64,000 bases of DNA from Bufo bufo (GCF_905171765.1 NC_053390.1:213771208-213835207), one strand, 5' to 3'; shown: positions 11,924 through 23,667, numbered from the stretch's first letter. A program made the numbers and translations. The notes: generated by a model from the sequence alone, not told the origin.

Positions 11924-12731
11924 GGCCTCTTGCACACGACCGTATGTATTTTGTGGTCCGCAAAAAATACAGATGACGTCCGTGTGCATTCTGTATCCGT
12001 GCAGATTTTCTGCTTTGAAATCTGCAAGTAAAGATATAGCACAACGAATCAAAAACGCGCCACAAGTTTTACGCCACCCTGGCTAGTTTCCAAAAAGGGG
12101 GTGTGGACTGGACAGTGTAAATGATGACTAAAAACCACTCCACTGTAGAGATTAGTGGAACAACACTCCTTGATATATTCTGGAGGTGCCACCCACAAAG
12201 GTTCTTCAACTCAAAGTAGTTCACATAGAAATTCCAGAGCGCACTGTCGTAGGCAGTGGATTTTCAAATTGCAAAGAGGAGGCAATGGGAATTTAGCTGT
12301 AGAAAGTATAGGCCTTCAAGCCTAGACATTAAGATAACATAAGACAATGTTTTGGTATATACAGTAACTCCTCAAGTCATATCTGGTAGGAGAGGCAGAG
12401 ACAAATATGTGGCAGCTGCCACCACTGGTAGCTGGAGTAGGTTTCAGTCTGGAGCACGACTGCCGGTGGAGGCATTTAACTTACAGTATGACTCATGCAC
12501 ACGACCGTATGTATTTTGTGGTCCGCAAAAAACGGATCCACAAAAAATACGGATGACGTCCGTGTACATTCCGTACTTTGCGGAACGGAACAGCTGGTCC
12601 CTAATATAACAGTACTATCCTTGTCTGTAATGCAGACAATGATAGGACATGTTCTATTTTTTGCGGAACGGGAAAATGGAAATGGAATGCACACGGAAAT
12701 GGAATGAAAATACGTTCGTGTGCAAGAGGCC
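11924..12731. mobile_element. Harbinger-like MITE(s), composite
   Basis: Left end GGCCTCTTGCACACGACC (from 11924, preceded by TAA) matches in reverse complement the right end ending at 12731 (followed by TAA). A second internal start, catgcacacgaccgtatg, occurs at about 12494. The two copies share a block reading gtattttgtggtccgcaaaa. I read this as one element with a foreign insertion (about 12035-12490), or two partial copies side by side. Confidence 0.65.
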
Positions 12732-13117
12732 TAACACTGTCCAATTAGTGCTGCTATTGTCAGACTGTGGGCCCACTGCAAAAAGGGTTAAAAATTTATT
12801 TTCATGTAATGCATTTGATTTGCATTAGAGGATGCAAAAAATAGGTCAATTGACCCTTGGATATAGTTGCTAGGTGACTTAGACTTAGGGCTCATGCACA
12901 CGAACGTATTCATTTCAATGGATTTGAAAAAAACAAAAAACGGAAGTTACTCCGTGTGCATTACGTTTCCGTATGTCCGTATGTCTGTTCCGCATAACGG
13001 ACAAGGATAGGACTGTTCTATTATGGGCCAGCTGTTCTGTTCCGCAAAATACAGAATGCACACAGACATCATCCGTATTTTTTGTGGATCCATGTTTTGA
13101 GGACCGCAAAATACATA

Positions 13118-14680
13118 CAGGGAGTGCAGAATTATTAGGCAAGTTGTATTTTTGAGGATTAATTTTATTATTGAACAACAACCATGTTCTCAATGAACCC
13201 AAAAAACTCATTAATATCAAAGCTGAATATTTTTGGAAGTAGTTTTTAGTTTGTTTTTAGTTTTAGCTATTTTAGGGGGATATCTGTGTTTGCAGGTGAC
13301 TATTACTGTGCATAATTATTAGGCAACTTAACAAAAAACAAATATATACCCATTTAAATTATTTATTTTTACCAGTGAAACCAATATAACATCTCAACAT
13401 TCACAAATATACATTTCTGACATTCAAAAACAAAACAAAAACAAATCAGTGACCAATATAGCCACCTTTCTTTGCAAGGACACTCAAAAGCCTGCCATCC
13501 ATGGATTCTGTCAGTGTTTTGATCTGTTCACCATCAACATTGCGTGCAGCAGCAACCACAGCCTCCCAGACACTGTTCAGAGAGGTGTACTGTCTTCCCT
13601 CCTTGTAAATCTCACATTTGATGATGGACCACAGGTTCTCAATGGGGTTCAGATCAGGTGAACAAGGAGGCCATGTCATTAGATTTTCTTCTTTTATACC
13701 CTTTCTTGCCAGCCATGCTGTGGAGTACTTGGACGCGTGTGATGGAGCATTGTCCTGCATGAAAATCATGTTTTTCTTGAAGGATGCAGACTTCTTCCTG
13801 TACCACTGCTTGAAGAAGGTGTCTTCCAGAAACTGGCAGTAGGACTGGGAGTTGAGCTTGACTCCATCCTCAACCCGAAAAGGCCCCACAAGCTCATCTT
13901 TGATGATACCAGCCCAAACCAGTACTCCACCTCCACCTTTCTGGCGTCTGAGTCGGACTGGAGCTCTCTGCCCTTTACCAATCCAGCCACGGGCCCATCC
14001 ATCTGGCCCATCAAGACTCACTCTCATTTCATCAGTCCATAAAACCTTAGAAAAATCAGTCTTGAGATATTTCTTGGCCCAGTCTTGACGTTTCAGCTTG
14101 TGTGTCTTGTTCAGTGGTGGTCGTCTTTCAGCCTTTCTTACCTTGGCCATGTCTCTGAGTATTGCACACCTTGTGCTTTTGGGCACTCCAGTGATGTTGC
14201 AGCTCTGAAATATGGCCAAACTGGTGGCAAGTGGCATCTTGGCAGCTGCACGCTTGACTTTTCTCAGTTCATGGGCAGTTATTTTGCGCCTTGGTTTTTC
14301 CACACGCTACTTGCGACCCTGTTGACTATTTTGAATGAAACGCTTGATTGTTCGATGATCACGCTTTAGAAGCTTTGCAATTTTAAGAGTGCTGCATCCC
14401 TCTGCAAGATATCTCACTATTTTTGACTTTTCTGAGCCTGTCAAGTCCTTCTTTTGACCCATTTTGCCAAAGGAAAGGAAGTTGCCTAATAATTATGCAC
14501 ACCTAATATAGGGTGTTGATGTCATTAGACCACACCCCTTCTCAATACAGAGATGCACATCACCTAATATGCTTAATTGGTAGTAGGCTTTCGAGCCTAT
14601 ACAGCTTGGAGTAAGACAACATGCATAAAGAGGATGATGTGGTCAAAATACTCATTTGCCTAATAATTCTGCACGCAGTG
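13118..14680 (-). mobile_element. Tc1-like DNA transposon, nearly intact
   Basis: The ends CAGGGAGTGCAGAATTATTA and the matching inverted sequence ending gcacgcagtg are each flanked by TA (13116-13117, 14681-14682). The 1563-bp element lies inside a Harbinger-like MITE, which dates it as the younger of the two. A near-complete transposase is on the minus strand. Confidence 0.95.
13446..14462 (-). pseudogene. Tc1-like transposase, one premature stop
   Basis: Reading back from ATG at 14462-14460, the frame is open for 51 codons. It hits TAG at 14309-14307, then stays open for the remaining 286 codons to the natural stop at 13446 (about 338 residues, normal for the family). The N-terminus is MGQKKDLTGSEKSKIVRYL with the paired helix-turn-helix; the later open frame starts MEKPRRKITAHEL. 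Catalytic residues are present: WTDEMRV, QDNAPSH and SPDLNPIE, a DD34E-type arrangement. Apart from this single nonsense codon I see no damage, so the copy is young or recently inactivated. Downstream initiation would give a 285-residue product lacking the first DNA-binding subdomain. Confidence 0.93.
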
Positions 14681-14704
14681 TATGGTCGTGTGCATTAGCC
14701 CTTA

Positions 14705-15132
14705 GTAGTAAAGTTGGTTGAAACTAAAACACTGAAGAGAGTGGAAGCAGAAAGCAGCCCTGGAGAAGTTACCAGCCAGCCAGCAGAAGGAAAAGAGACA
14801 GAGCCCTAAAACAACCTTTGAGAAGGCACTGGAGTATAACAGCCATTGAGAGGAGGTGCGTGTTACAAAGACTGTGGAGATAACCTGTGTAAAGCTTTTT
14901 GACTCCATAGCACATTTTTCTGTCAGAATTGAAAGCTCAATCACTCAGGCATGCTTTAGTGGCAGATTGGCTATCTACTATAGGATTATGCCACTCAGCT
15001 GGGCATTGTAGTGCCACATTTGGAGAGATTGAGAGGAAAAGGAGAATAGAGGCTGTAAAATAGAGGAGAAGGACAGAAATATTGGAAGATTGACTGAGCC
15101 TGTTAACCCCAAATATGTGGCCTCCAGAACTG
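14705..15132. other. Non-coding, no gene recognised
   Basis: Only an 80-residue minus-strand ORF without recognisable motifs lies here. Confidence 0.4.
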
Positions 15133-15135
15133 TAA

Positions 15136-15288
15136 GGCCTTATTCACATGTGTTTGGTCAGTTATTTCCATCAGTGATTGTGAGCCAAAATCAGGAGTGA
15201 AGCCTACTCAGAGATAAAGTATAATATAAAGATCTGCACCTGTTCTGATGGAAATCACTGATCAAACAATGACTGTGTGAATAAGGCC
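15136..15288. mobile_element. Harbinger-like MITE, 153 bp
   Basis: Terminal repeats GGCCTTATTCACATGTG and the matching GTGTGAATAAGGCC are flanked by TAA on both sides (15133-15135, 15289-15291). Inner arms tcagtgatt and aatcactgat also pair. The 3-bp TWA duplication is the PIF/Harbinger hallmark. Confidence 0.85.
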
Positions 15289-15291
15289 TAA

Positions 15292-16185
15292 TTCATATGT
15301 CCGTGTCCATGATGAAATCCGGGATAAGATGGTCAGTGATTTATCTGTGAAAATTTCCATCAAGAATCCGTGTTTAGTCTGTCTGTCCATTTTTTGCTCT
15401 CCATCTGTCATCCATGTTCCATGGACACTGCACTGCACCGTTTGCATAATTCTGAGGAGCATTGCCTTGCACCAGTAACACCCACCAACACCAAGGGCAA
15501 CCCCAACCACCACCAGGCAAAGGACTGCCCAAACCCAGGGTGTGCCCCTAAGGAACTAAGATCCGCCCTCCTTTCACTGGGCACCGGCTCAGGGAGTGCT
15601 TGGGAGGACCATAGCCAACGTCTGGACTATCACCATCCTCTCTGCCACCACTATTCCTGCCCTCACCTGCTTTGTGCTGTGTCTCATTCCACTGTCCGGA
15701 GCTACCTGTCAGAGTCAGTAGCATATCAGGGCTGTTTCCAGTCTCCTTAATAGTGATGGGCGAACATCAGCCGAAATGGTTTGCGCGATCAAATGTTCGC
15801 GAACCGCAAGTTCGCGGCGGGCCCCATTCACTTTAATGCCAGGCAAACCTGAAAAACCTTCAGGTCATATTTGCAGCCACCAAATACTTACAAGAAGTGC
15901 ACAAATCGTCCACAACATGGACAGTGACATACCAGAGGGGGATCAATGGCAAAAATTCCCACTAAAAATATGTATTTTAATCAGGAGTCATTTTTATGTG
16001 TCTTAAATTGAAACTCTCAAAAATGTGCCCTGCTGGAGCCTAGAAAATTTTTATTTTAGGCCACGGAAGTACAGGCCCCAAGCATTAGGCATTCACTGGA
16101 CAGAAAACATCAAGTGATTATGTAGCTGGAGGTATATTAGACGGTCATTAGATATCAATTTTACTGCAGGGCAGTGGAGTACAGG
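15292..16185. repeat. Interspersed repeat fragments
   Basis: 15292-15420 resembles the block at about 4230-4320 (tccgtg, catctgtcatccat motifs). 15420-15740 is unassigned; its 126-residue ORF has no motif I know. 15752-15835 (gtgatgggcgaac, cgaaccgcaagttcgcg) opens a block that continues to about 16185 and has short inverted segments. I see no gene. Confidence 0.45.
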
Positions 16186-16189
16186 CCTC

Positions 16190-16590
16190 AAAAACATGGC
16201 CGGAATGGCCTGCCGGGATACCGGGAAATTTCCCGTTAGGCCGGCAGGCCTGAGTGCCGCAAAGGTCGCGGCCCTGGTGACGAGTGGGGGCGGCCGGCGG
16301 CAGGGCACAGGACGATGAGCGCTTCCATTGTGGAAGTGCTCATCTCCATAGTCATCTGTATCGCTGTCATCAGAACGGCGATACAGATGTCTATGCTGCG
16401 GCAGGGGAGGGAGAGGTGTGTCCCCTCCTGTTCCTCTGATAGGCTGCCGGCCTAGTGCTGGCAGCCTATCAGAGGCCGGTGCAGGCGGCGCGATGATGTC
16501 ATCGCGCCGCCTGAGCCGTATAGCGAGGGACACAGGCTGGAAGAGGCCTGCATCGCATCGCTGGAGGTAAGTATGTGTTTTTTTTTTTAA
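16190..16590. repeat. GC-rich dispersed repeat, copy 1
   Basis: This block contains internal hairpins (gaacggcgatacagatg; ctgataggctgccggcc versus ggcagcctatcagaggcc; ggcggcgcgatgatgtcatc). It matches, in opposite orientation, the block at 34975-35235. Both copies lead into arrays of the ctggcacat / gtgccag type, so they are two copies of one composite repeat. The 180-residue minus-strand ORF is accidental. Confidence 0.75.
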
Positions 16591-16596
16591 TATATA

Positions 16597-18173
16597 CCAC
16601 TGCTCAAAAAAATAAAGGGAACACAAAAATAACACATCCTAGATCTGAATTAATTAAATATTCTTCTGAAATACTTTGTTCTTTACATAGTTGAATGTGC
16701 TGACAACAAAATCACACCCAAAAAAAATATGGAAATCAAATTTTTTAACCCATGGAGGTCTGGATTTGGAGTCACCCTCAAAATTAAAGTGGAAAAACAC
16801 ACTACAGGCTGATCCAACTTTGATGTAATGTCCTTAAAACAAGTCAAAATGAGGCTCAGTAGTGTGTGTGGCCTCCACGTGCCTGTATGACCTCCCTACA
16901 ACGCCTGTGCATGCTCCTGATGAGGTGGCGGACGGTCTCCTGAGGGATCTCCTCCCAGACCTGGACTAAAGCATCTGCCAACTCCTGGACAGTCTGTGGT
17001 ACAACGTGACGTTGGTGGATAGAGCGAGACGTGATGTCCCAGATGTGCTCAATTGGATTCAGGTCTGGGGAACGGGCGGGCCAGTCCATAGCATCAATGC
17101 CTTCGTCTTGCAGGAACTGCTGACACACTCCAGCCACATGAGGTCTAGCATTGTCTTGCATTAGGAGGAACCCAGGGCCAACCGCACCAGCATATGGTCT
17201 CACAAGGGGTCTGAAGATCTCATCTCGGTACCTAATGGCAGTCAGGCTACCTCTGGCGAGCACATGGAGGGCTGTGCGGCCCTCCAAAGAAATGCCACCC
17301 CACACCATTACTGACCCAATGCCAAACCGGTCATGCTGGAGGATGTTGCAGGCAGCAGAACGTTCTCCACGGCGTCTCCAGACTCTGTCACGTCTGTCAC
17401 ATGTGCTCAGTGTGAACCTGCTTTCATCTGTGAAGAGCACAGGGCGCCAGTGGCGAATTTGCCAATCTTGTTTTCTGGCAAATGCCAAACGTCCTGCACG
17501 GTGTTGGGCTGTAAGCACAACCCCCACCTGTGGACGTCGGGCCCTCATATCACCCTCATGGAGTCTGTTTCTGACCGTTTGAGCAGACACATGCACATTT
17601 GTGGCCTGCTGGAGGTCATTTTGCAGGGCTCTGGCAGTGCTCCTCCTGTTCCTCCTTGCAGAAAGGCGGAGGTAGCGGTCCTGCTGCTGGGTTGTTGTCC
17701 TCCTACGGCCTCCTTCACGTCTCCTGATGTACTGGCCTGTCTCCTGGTAGCGCCTCCATGCTCTGGACACTACGCTGACAGACACAGCAAACCTTCTTGC
17801 CACAGCTCGCATTGATGTGCCATCCTGGATAAGCTGCACTACCTGAGCCACTTGTGTGGGTTGTAGACTCCGTCTCATGCTACCACTAGAGTGAAAGCAC
17901 CGGCAGCATTCAAAAGTGACCAAAACATCAGCCAGGAAGCATAGGAACTGAGAAGTGGTCAGGTCACCACCTGCAGAACCACTCCTTTATTGGGGGTGTC
18001 TTGCTAATTGCCTATAATTTCCACCTGTTGTCTATCCCATTTGCACAACAGCATGTGAAATTGATTGTCACTCAGTGGTGCTTCCTAAGTGGACAGTTTG
18101 ATTTCACAGAAGTGTGATTGACTTTGTGTTACATTGTGTTGTTTAAGTGTTCCCTTTATTTTTTTGAGCAGTG
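16597..18173 (-). mobile_element. Tc1-like DNA transposon, apparently intact
   Basis: The ends are CACTGCTCAAAAAAATAAAG and its reverse complement (aagtgttccctttattt... gagcagtg), next to TA dinucleotides. The 1.58-kb length is full size for Tc1-like elements and the internal transposase frame is uninterrupted. It separates the GC-rich repeat copy 1 from the minisatellite that normally adjoins it. Confidence 0.95.
16856..17878 (-). CDS. Tc1-like transposase, open full-length frame
   Basis: The frame is open from 17923. I prefer the ATG at 17878 ([20 protein letters not shown]), because the 15 preceding residues are unlike the family. That gives 340 residues. Order: paired helix-turn-helix DNA-binding domain (about residues 1-110, with an arginine-rich [11 protein letters not shown] hook), then the DDE catalytic core. 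Catalytic residues are all present: [15 protein letters not shown] and [11 protein letters not shown], with 34 residues between the second aspartate and the glutamate (DD34E). VMVWGG is also conserved. The enzyme would cut and paste the element at TA sites. With intact frame, catalytic triad and ends this is the best candidate for an active transposon here. Expression is not shown; it sits among repeats with no obvious promoter. Confidence 0.93.
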   Translation of the reverse strand: MRRSLQPTQVAQVVQLIQDGTSMRAVARRFAVSVSVVSRAWRRYQETGQYIRRREGGRRRTTTQQQDRYLRLSARRNRRSTARALQNDLQQATNVHVSAQTVRNRLHEGDMRARRPQVGVVLTAQHRAGRLAFARKQDWQIRHWRPVLFTDESRFTLSTCDRRDRVWRRRGERSAACNILQHDRFGIGSVMVWGGISLEGRTALHVLARGSLTAIRYRDEIFRPLVRPYAGAVGPGFLLMQDNARPHVAGVCQQFLQDEGIDAMDWPARSPDLNPIEHIWDITSRSIHQRHVVPQTVQELADALVQVWEEIPQETVRHLIRSMHRRCREVIQARGGHTHY

Positions 18174-18179
18174 TATATA

Positions 18180-18816
18180 TAGGTACAATACTGGGTCATG
18201 ATGGGGGGGGGCTACTGGCACATAATAAGGGGGGGGGGCTACTGGCACATGATAAGGGGGGCTACTGGCACATAAGGACGACTACTGGCACATGATAAGG
18301 GGGGCTACTGGCACATAAGGACGACTACTGGCACATAAGGACGACTACTGGCACATGATGGGGGGTCTACTGGCACATAAGGGGGGCTACTGGCATATGA
18401 TATGGGGGCTATTGGCGCATGATATGGGGGCTATTGGCACATGATATGGGGGCTACTGGCACATAAGGGGGACTACGGGCACATAAGGGGGGCTACTGGC
18501 ACATAAGGGGGGCTACTGGCACATGATGGGGGGGCTAGTGGCACATAAGGGGGGGCTAGTGACACATGATAAGGGGGGCTACTGGCACATGATATGGGGG
18601 CTATTGGCACATGATATGGGGGCTACTGGCACATAAGATGGGGGCTACTGGCACATAAGGGGGGGCTACTGACACATAAGGAGGACTACTGGCACATGAT
18701 AAGGGGGGGCTACTGGCACATAAGGACGACTACTGGCATATGATGGGGGGCTACTGGCACATAAGGGGGGGCTGGCACATGATAAGGGGGGGCTACTGGC
18801 ACATGATAAGGGGGGG
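18180..18816. repeat. G-rich minisatellite (left part)
   Basis: Units are built on ggggggctactggcacat with spacers of the type gataa, aaggacgac or gatat; the period varies between about 20 and 30 bp. The array resumes at 24138, so it was one array before the BEL/Pao insertion. Runs of 6-9 G recur in every unit. Confidence 0.92.
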
Positions 18817-19199
18817 TGTTCTGCTCATTTTGTGCATAATAAATGGATGTAATGTGCTGTAAAGATTATACTGAAATGTTATGTTTGACGTTGCTGCCAT
18901 CTAGTGGTCAAAGTTAGTTTCTAATTCGCCAGAACTTTACAGGAAGTGTATTGTCAGAGGCAGTAACCTTTAACCTGGAACTGTATTTCCTCCATTTCAT
19001 CACTGCTCCTGGATGTGGCAGGCTGCATGCAGAGGAGCTCTTGATCTATTCCTGGACTAATGATGGAATTGTCTTTTTACAAAGTTATTCAGAAAAGAGA
19101 ATACATACAGATCTGATGTCTCACGTTTCTTGACTTCTGAATTATTGTTAAGCTGTCTGACTAGTGTTATACAACAGTTCAATAACGCGAAGCAGAACA
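18817..19199 (+). repeat. BEL/Pao 5' LTR
   Basis: The 383-bp LTR has TG...CA termini inside the short inverted repeat TGTTCTGC/GCAGAACA. A polyadenylation-type AATAAA lies at 18838-18843. The ORF at 18951-19133 and its twin at 23889-24071 are LTR sequence, not genes. Confidence 0.95.
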
Positions 19200-19310
19200 G
19201 TAAAAAGACAATCCACTTGGCGGTCTGGAATAGCCAGTAAAAAGACAATCCACTTGGCGGTCTGGAATAGCCAGTAAAAAGACAACCCACGTGGCGGTCT
19301 GGAATAAACT
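19200..19310 (+). repeat. Three 37-bp tandem repeats after the 5' LTR
   Basis: A 37-bp unit (gtaaaaagacaatccacttg then gcggtctggaatagcca) occurs three times, the third slightly diverged (caacccacgtgg). The primer-binding site is expected here. The recurring TGGCGGTCTGG has the TGG start usual for a tRNA-complementary site, but I could not name the tRNA. Confidence 0.85.
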
Positions 19311-19329
19311 GAGACGCCATTACTGCAGC

Positions 19330-21198
19330 ATGAGTCTAAGATCAGGAACACAGTACCAGGCTGATGCCACGCTACCGCCGACACAGCAAGGCAGGGAGAA
19401 CATTCCCAGTGCCCAGCAAGACGATGCAAAGTCGCATGTCTCTAGAACTTCACGGGCTAGCAAGATGTCCTCAGCAAGTTCCTCAGCAGTTAGAGCTCGT
19501 GCCAAGGCAGAAGCTGCCCGCGTCCAGCTACAGTATGCAGAAAAAGAAGCCATGATGATACAGGAGTTAGCAGCAAAGAAAGCTGCCATAGCACAAGAAA
19601 GAGCTAAGGAAGCAGCTAAGGAAGCAGCTAGGGAAGCTGCCATAGCACAAGAGAGAGCAGCTAGGGAAGCTGCCATAGCACAAGAAGAAGCGGTTTTAGA
19701 ATCAAAATTGCTCATCCTGCAGCGACAGACTGCAGTTGCAGCTGCTGAAGCAGAGGCCGCTGCCTACGGGGCAACAAGTCGGTCAGGAAGTGAAAAATCA
19801 TATAAAGACTCAGAGGTTCCAGAAAAACCTCTATTCTCTGCAGATCGTACAAGTGAATACGTCCAGAACCTTACTGATGCGCATACAAAGGAACAGTCTC
19901 TTAAACCTGAAGCAAAGGAATTCAGGCCGAGATTAACATACCCCCTGAGCAGGCCCAATCAACCTCATGAGGTCAGCGGCTGCCAGCAAACCAAGAAGGA
20001 AGCACCAGAAACCCCTAAGAACAAAAAACAAGTGTTCCCATCACCTCAACCTATAGATTACATACGCGAACAACAATGTGCAGTGGATGTCACCAAATAT
20101 CTCATCCGCAAAGAAATGGTTAGCTCAGGCTTTCTCCAATTTGATGACTGTCCTGAAAACTATTGGGCATGGAAATCTTCCTTTCTGAATGCCACTGAAG
20201 GTCTGAACTTATCACCAGCAGAAATGCTTAATTTAATGATAAAATGGCTTGGTACTGAGTCAGCAGAGCATGCTAAGAGGATGAGAAGAGCAAACCTGTT
20301 CAACCCTGGAGCAGGACTCAACATGACCTGGAAAAGACTAGAAGAAACGTATGGATCCCCAGAGGTAATAGAAGGAGCACTGTTGAAAAAACTTGAAGTC
20401 TTTCCCAAGGTGGGCTACAGAGACAACGTGCGGCTACAAGAACTAAGTGATCTTCTACTAGAGATAGAATATGCCAAAGAGGATGGCTACTTGCAAGGAC
20501 TTTCGTATCTAGATACAGCTAGAGGCACTAATCCCATAGTAGAGAAACTACCCTCAAATCTGCAAGACAAGTGGATGTCTGTAGGAGGTAAATTCAAAGA
20601 AGATTATGGAGTTGCCTTTCCCCCTTTCTCTGTGTTTTCTAGGTTTGTCCGACAGCAAGCGAAAATCCGAAGTGATCCCAGTTTCGCCTTCACCACCAGC
20701 GGCAATCAATCACACAGACCTGAGAGACCTCACAGACCTCACGGTAGGACCTCTGTATCCACACACAAAACAGCTGTACCTTCAGAAGTCACTGACTACC
20801 AAAGCACACACAAGGTACACACCATAGAAAACCCTGATAGACATTGTCCAATACACAAAAAACCACATCCACTAAAGAAATGCAAAGGCTTTAGAAGCAA
20901 ACCCATTGCAGAGCGGATGTCCTTCCTTAAACAAAACAGCATCTGCTTCAAGTGCTGCGGATCTACTTATCACATTGCCAAAGACTGCAAAATACCAGTA
21001 GACTGTACAGAATGTGGCAGTGAGAGACATATTGCAGCTTTACACCCTGGCCCTGCTCCTGCCCCACTAGAGACTGTAGAACCCAGGAAAGATCAGGGCA
21101 GGGAGCCACAAGAGACCCCACTCTCCTCTGTAATGTCTAATTGCACAGAAGTATGTGGACAAGGCAAGAGTGCACGATCATGCTCTAAAATCTGTTAA
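19330..21198 (+). pseudogene. BEL/Pao Gag region, ends at an early stop
   Basis: The frame is open from 19291; I take the ATG at 19330 (MSLRSGTQYQAD) as start. Residues about 45-170 form an alanine- and glutamate-rich coiled coil with short internal repeats (EAAREAAIAQERA). A capsid-like middle follows (about 240-490), then two zinc knuckles: CFKCCGSTYHIAKDC, a CX2CX4HX4C, and a second, CTECGSERHIAALH, whose last cysteine is a histidine. This layout is usual for vertebrate BEL/Pao elements. The frame stops at 21196-21198, where a continuous Gag-Pol frame would be expected, and the next open segment resumes in the same frame at 21199. The product would be a Gag-only protein. Confidence 0.88.
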
Positions 21199-22785
21199 GT
21201 GACTGTGTATCCCACTGGCAAGAGAGAAAGGGCAGTGAAAATGTATGCAGTGCTAGATGAACAGAGCAACAGATCCCTTGCAAAGTCAGATTTCTTTGAT
21301 ATCTTTAACCTTAAGGCAAGTGCAGTTCCATACACCCTAAGGACATGTGCGGGGACAATTGAAACCACAGGGAGAAGAGCTACTGACTTTACCATTGAAT
21401 CCTTCAACAAGAAAGTGCAGTTCCCACTTCCTACCCTAATAGAGTGTGGCATGATACCTGATGACAAAACTGAGATTCCATCTCCAGAAGTGGCTCATCA
21501 CCACCCTCACCTCCGCTCAATTGCTCACCTTATCCCAGTTGTTGAGCCAGATGTTCCTATCCTTCTACTTCTTGGAAGAGATATCCTGCAGGTACACAAG
21601 GTACGCCAGAAAATCAATGGACCTTATAACGCCCCCTATACACAGAGACTGGACCTAGGGTGGGTCATTGTAGGAGAAGTTTGCCAGGGGACAGTGCACC
21701 AGCCTGACAACATTAGCACTTTGAAGACGTCTGTGTTAACAAATGGACGCACATCCCTTCTCAGTCCCTGTCACAACAACTTCATTGTCAAGGAAAGCTT
21801 TGGCAGGTCAACACAACACTGTGACTCTCCTACACTATATGGTAAAGAAGAAGTCAATTCCAACATTGAGATAGACAATCTAGGGATAACAGTATTTCAG
21901 AAAACTAAAGATGATGATAAACAGGCCCTCTCTACAGAGGATCAAAACCCTGCAGATTATGCTACTAGGCCTACTCAAGCAGCATGCCTTCAGAACTCTA
22001 TATGGTTCTCAGGCCCATCCTTTCTGTACCAACCACACTGTGAGCAGGTAGACACTGCTAATGTTTTTCCACTCATAGAGCCTGAAGCTGACCCTGAAAT
22101 CAGATTTGAAATTACAAGCTTCAGCACCAGAGCTTCTGAAGCCACACCTCACTCACATTGCTTTGATAGATTTTCTTGCTGGAAGATATTAGTCAAGACC
22201 CTAGCCAGACTCATCCATGTCGCTAGAACCTTCCAGAGGGGAACCAGCAGCAATCAGGTCAGAAGGTGGGAAAGTTTCCATGAACAGGACAATCTAGAAG
22301 AACTTACTCAGGCAAAGTCTGTTATAATCTCTTCTGTTCAAAACAAACATTTCCAGAAGGAAATTGACTGCATCAAAAAACAAAAGACATTCCTAAAACT
22401 AAGCCGTCTTAGGAAGCTTAGCCCCTTTTTAGACAAAAATGGGTTGTTGAGAGTAGGTGGACGTTTGTCTCTTGCAGAACTTACAGAGGAAGAGAAACAG
22501 CCTGTCATTATACCTTATGATCACCACATTGCGACACTGCTTGTTAGGTACTATCATGAACAAGTAGTTCACCAAGGGCGACACATCACAGAGGGTGCAA
22601 TTAGATCCGCAGGTTTCTGGATTCTTGGTGGCAAACGCTTGGTATCAGCTGTCATACACAAATGTGTCATCTGTCGCAAGCTGCGAGGAAGGTTACAAAG
22701 TCAAAAGATGGCAGAGCTACCAGAGGACAGAGTAATTGCTCAACCACCTTTCACCAATGTGGGCTTAGATGTATTTGGTCCGTGA
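21199..22785 (+). pseudogene. BEL/Pao protease and integrase N-part; RT/RH deleted
   Basis: This segment continues the same frame after the stop. It starts with the A17-type aspartic protease region (YAVLDEQSNRSLA, later LLLLGRDIL and LGWVIVGEV). Near 21945 the frame passes directly from KDDDKQALSTED to NPADYATRP. In full elements the reverse transcriptase and RNase H lie between these two points. No YxDD-like polymerase motif is present. The remainder is the connection region and the integrase zinc-binding domain (H..H then CVIC, about 22540-22680), plus the first catalytic aspartate in VGLDVFGP. It ends in TGA at 22783-22785, again in frame with what follows. Confidence 0.88.
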
Positions 22786-22854
22786 TCTGTTTTAACTCGC
22801 CGCACTAGAGGAGGCAGCGCAGACAGTAAACGATGGGCAGCCCTTTTCACTTGT

Positions 22855-23667
22855 TTGTCCACCCGAGCTGTTCACATAGAGCTACTTGAAACCATGTCAA
22901 CATCAAGCTTTATTAATGCCTTAAGGAGATTCTTCTCAATTCGTGGCCCAGCAAAACTGCTCCGTTCTGACAGAGGAACGAACTTTGTAGGAGCCTGCAA
23001 GGAACTTAACATTTGTGCCAGCGAATCACAAATGCAAGACTTTCTCCAAGACAGAGGATGTACATGGGTCTTTAATCCTCCGCACTCTTCACACATGGGT
23101 GGTGTCTGGGAGAGACTTATAGGTATTGCCAGGCGAATCTTGGACGCTATGTTGCTACAAACTAAAACTGCTCACTTGACCCATGAGGCTTTAAGCACCT
23201 TTATGGCAGAGGTTACAGCTATTATGAATGCCAGGCCTATAGTTCCTGTGTCCTCAGACCCAGATACACCTATGGTCCTTACCCCAGCAATGTTGTTGAC
23301 TCAAAAAGTGAACTCTTTGTCTGCTCCATCCGGAACCATAAGTACAACACAAGTTCATGCAAAACAATGGAAGCAAGTACAATGCTTGGCAGACACCTTT
23401 TGGAAAAGATGGAAGAGGGAGTATCTGTCCAATCTGCAACGCCGTAGGAAATGGACTGAGGATCGCCCAAATGTAAAAGTGGGTGATGTTGTTCTGTTGA
23501 AAGACAGCCAAGAGAGCAGGAACGAGTGGCCTGTAGGACTTATTGTCAATGCTCTACCAAGCAGGGATGGCAAGGTTAGGAAGGTGGAGGTCAAGATTGC
23601 AAAGAATGGGACTTCCAAAATCTATCTTAGACCTATAACTGACATTATAGTTTTAGTTTCCGATTAG
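22855..23667 (+). pseudogene. BEL/Pao integrase core and C-terminal domain
   Basis: The same frame continues after the TGA at 22783. It holds LSTRAVHIELLE, the second catalytic aspartate in RSDRGTNFVGA and the glutamate in SSHMGGVWERL, then the C-terminal domain typical of BEL/Pao integrases (GDVVLLKDSQESRNEWP, KIYLRPITDI). The natural end is TAG at 23665-23667, about 90 bp before the 3' LTR. Apart from the two nonsense codons and the upstream RT gap, the integrase looks conserved. Confidence 0.9.

Larger units (their letters stand above)
12888..14701. mobile_element. Harbinger-like MITE split by a Tc1-like insertion
   Basis: Left end GGGCTCATGCACACGAACG follows TTA (12885-12887). Right end CGTGTGCATTAGCCC is followed by TTA (14702-14704). 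Everything between 13118 and 14680 is a later Tc1-like insertion; without it the MITE is about 250 bp. The 3-bp TTA duplication fits the PIF/Harbinger superfamily. Confidence 0.85.

Noticed and set aside
16093..16635. 180-residue minus-strand ORF
   Set aside because: It overlaps a GC-rich dispersed repeat also present at 34975-35235, where the frame is not kept.
18951..19133. Small ORF found twice (also 23889-24071)
   Set aside because: It lies entirely inside the two LTRs of the BEL/Pao element; the duplication is the LTR pair, not a gene family.
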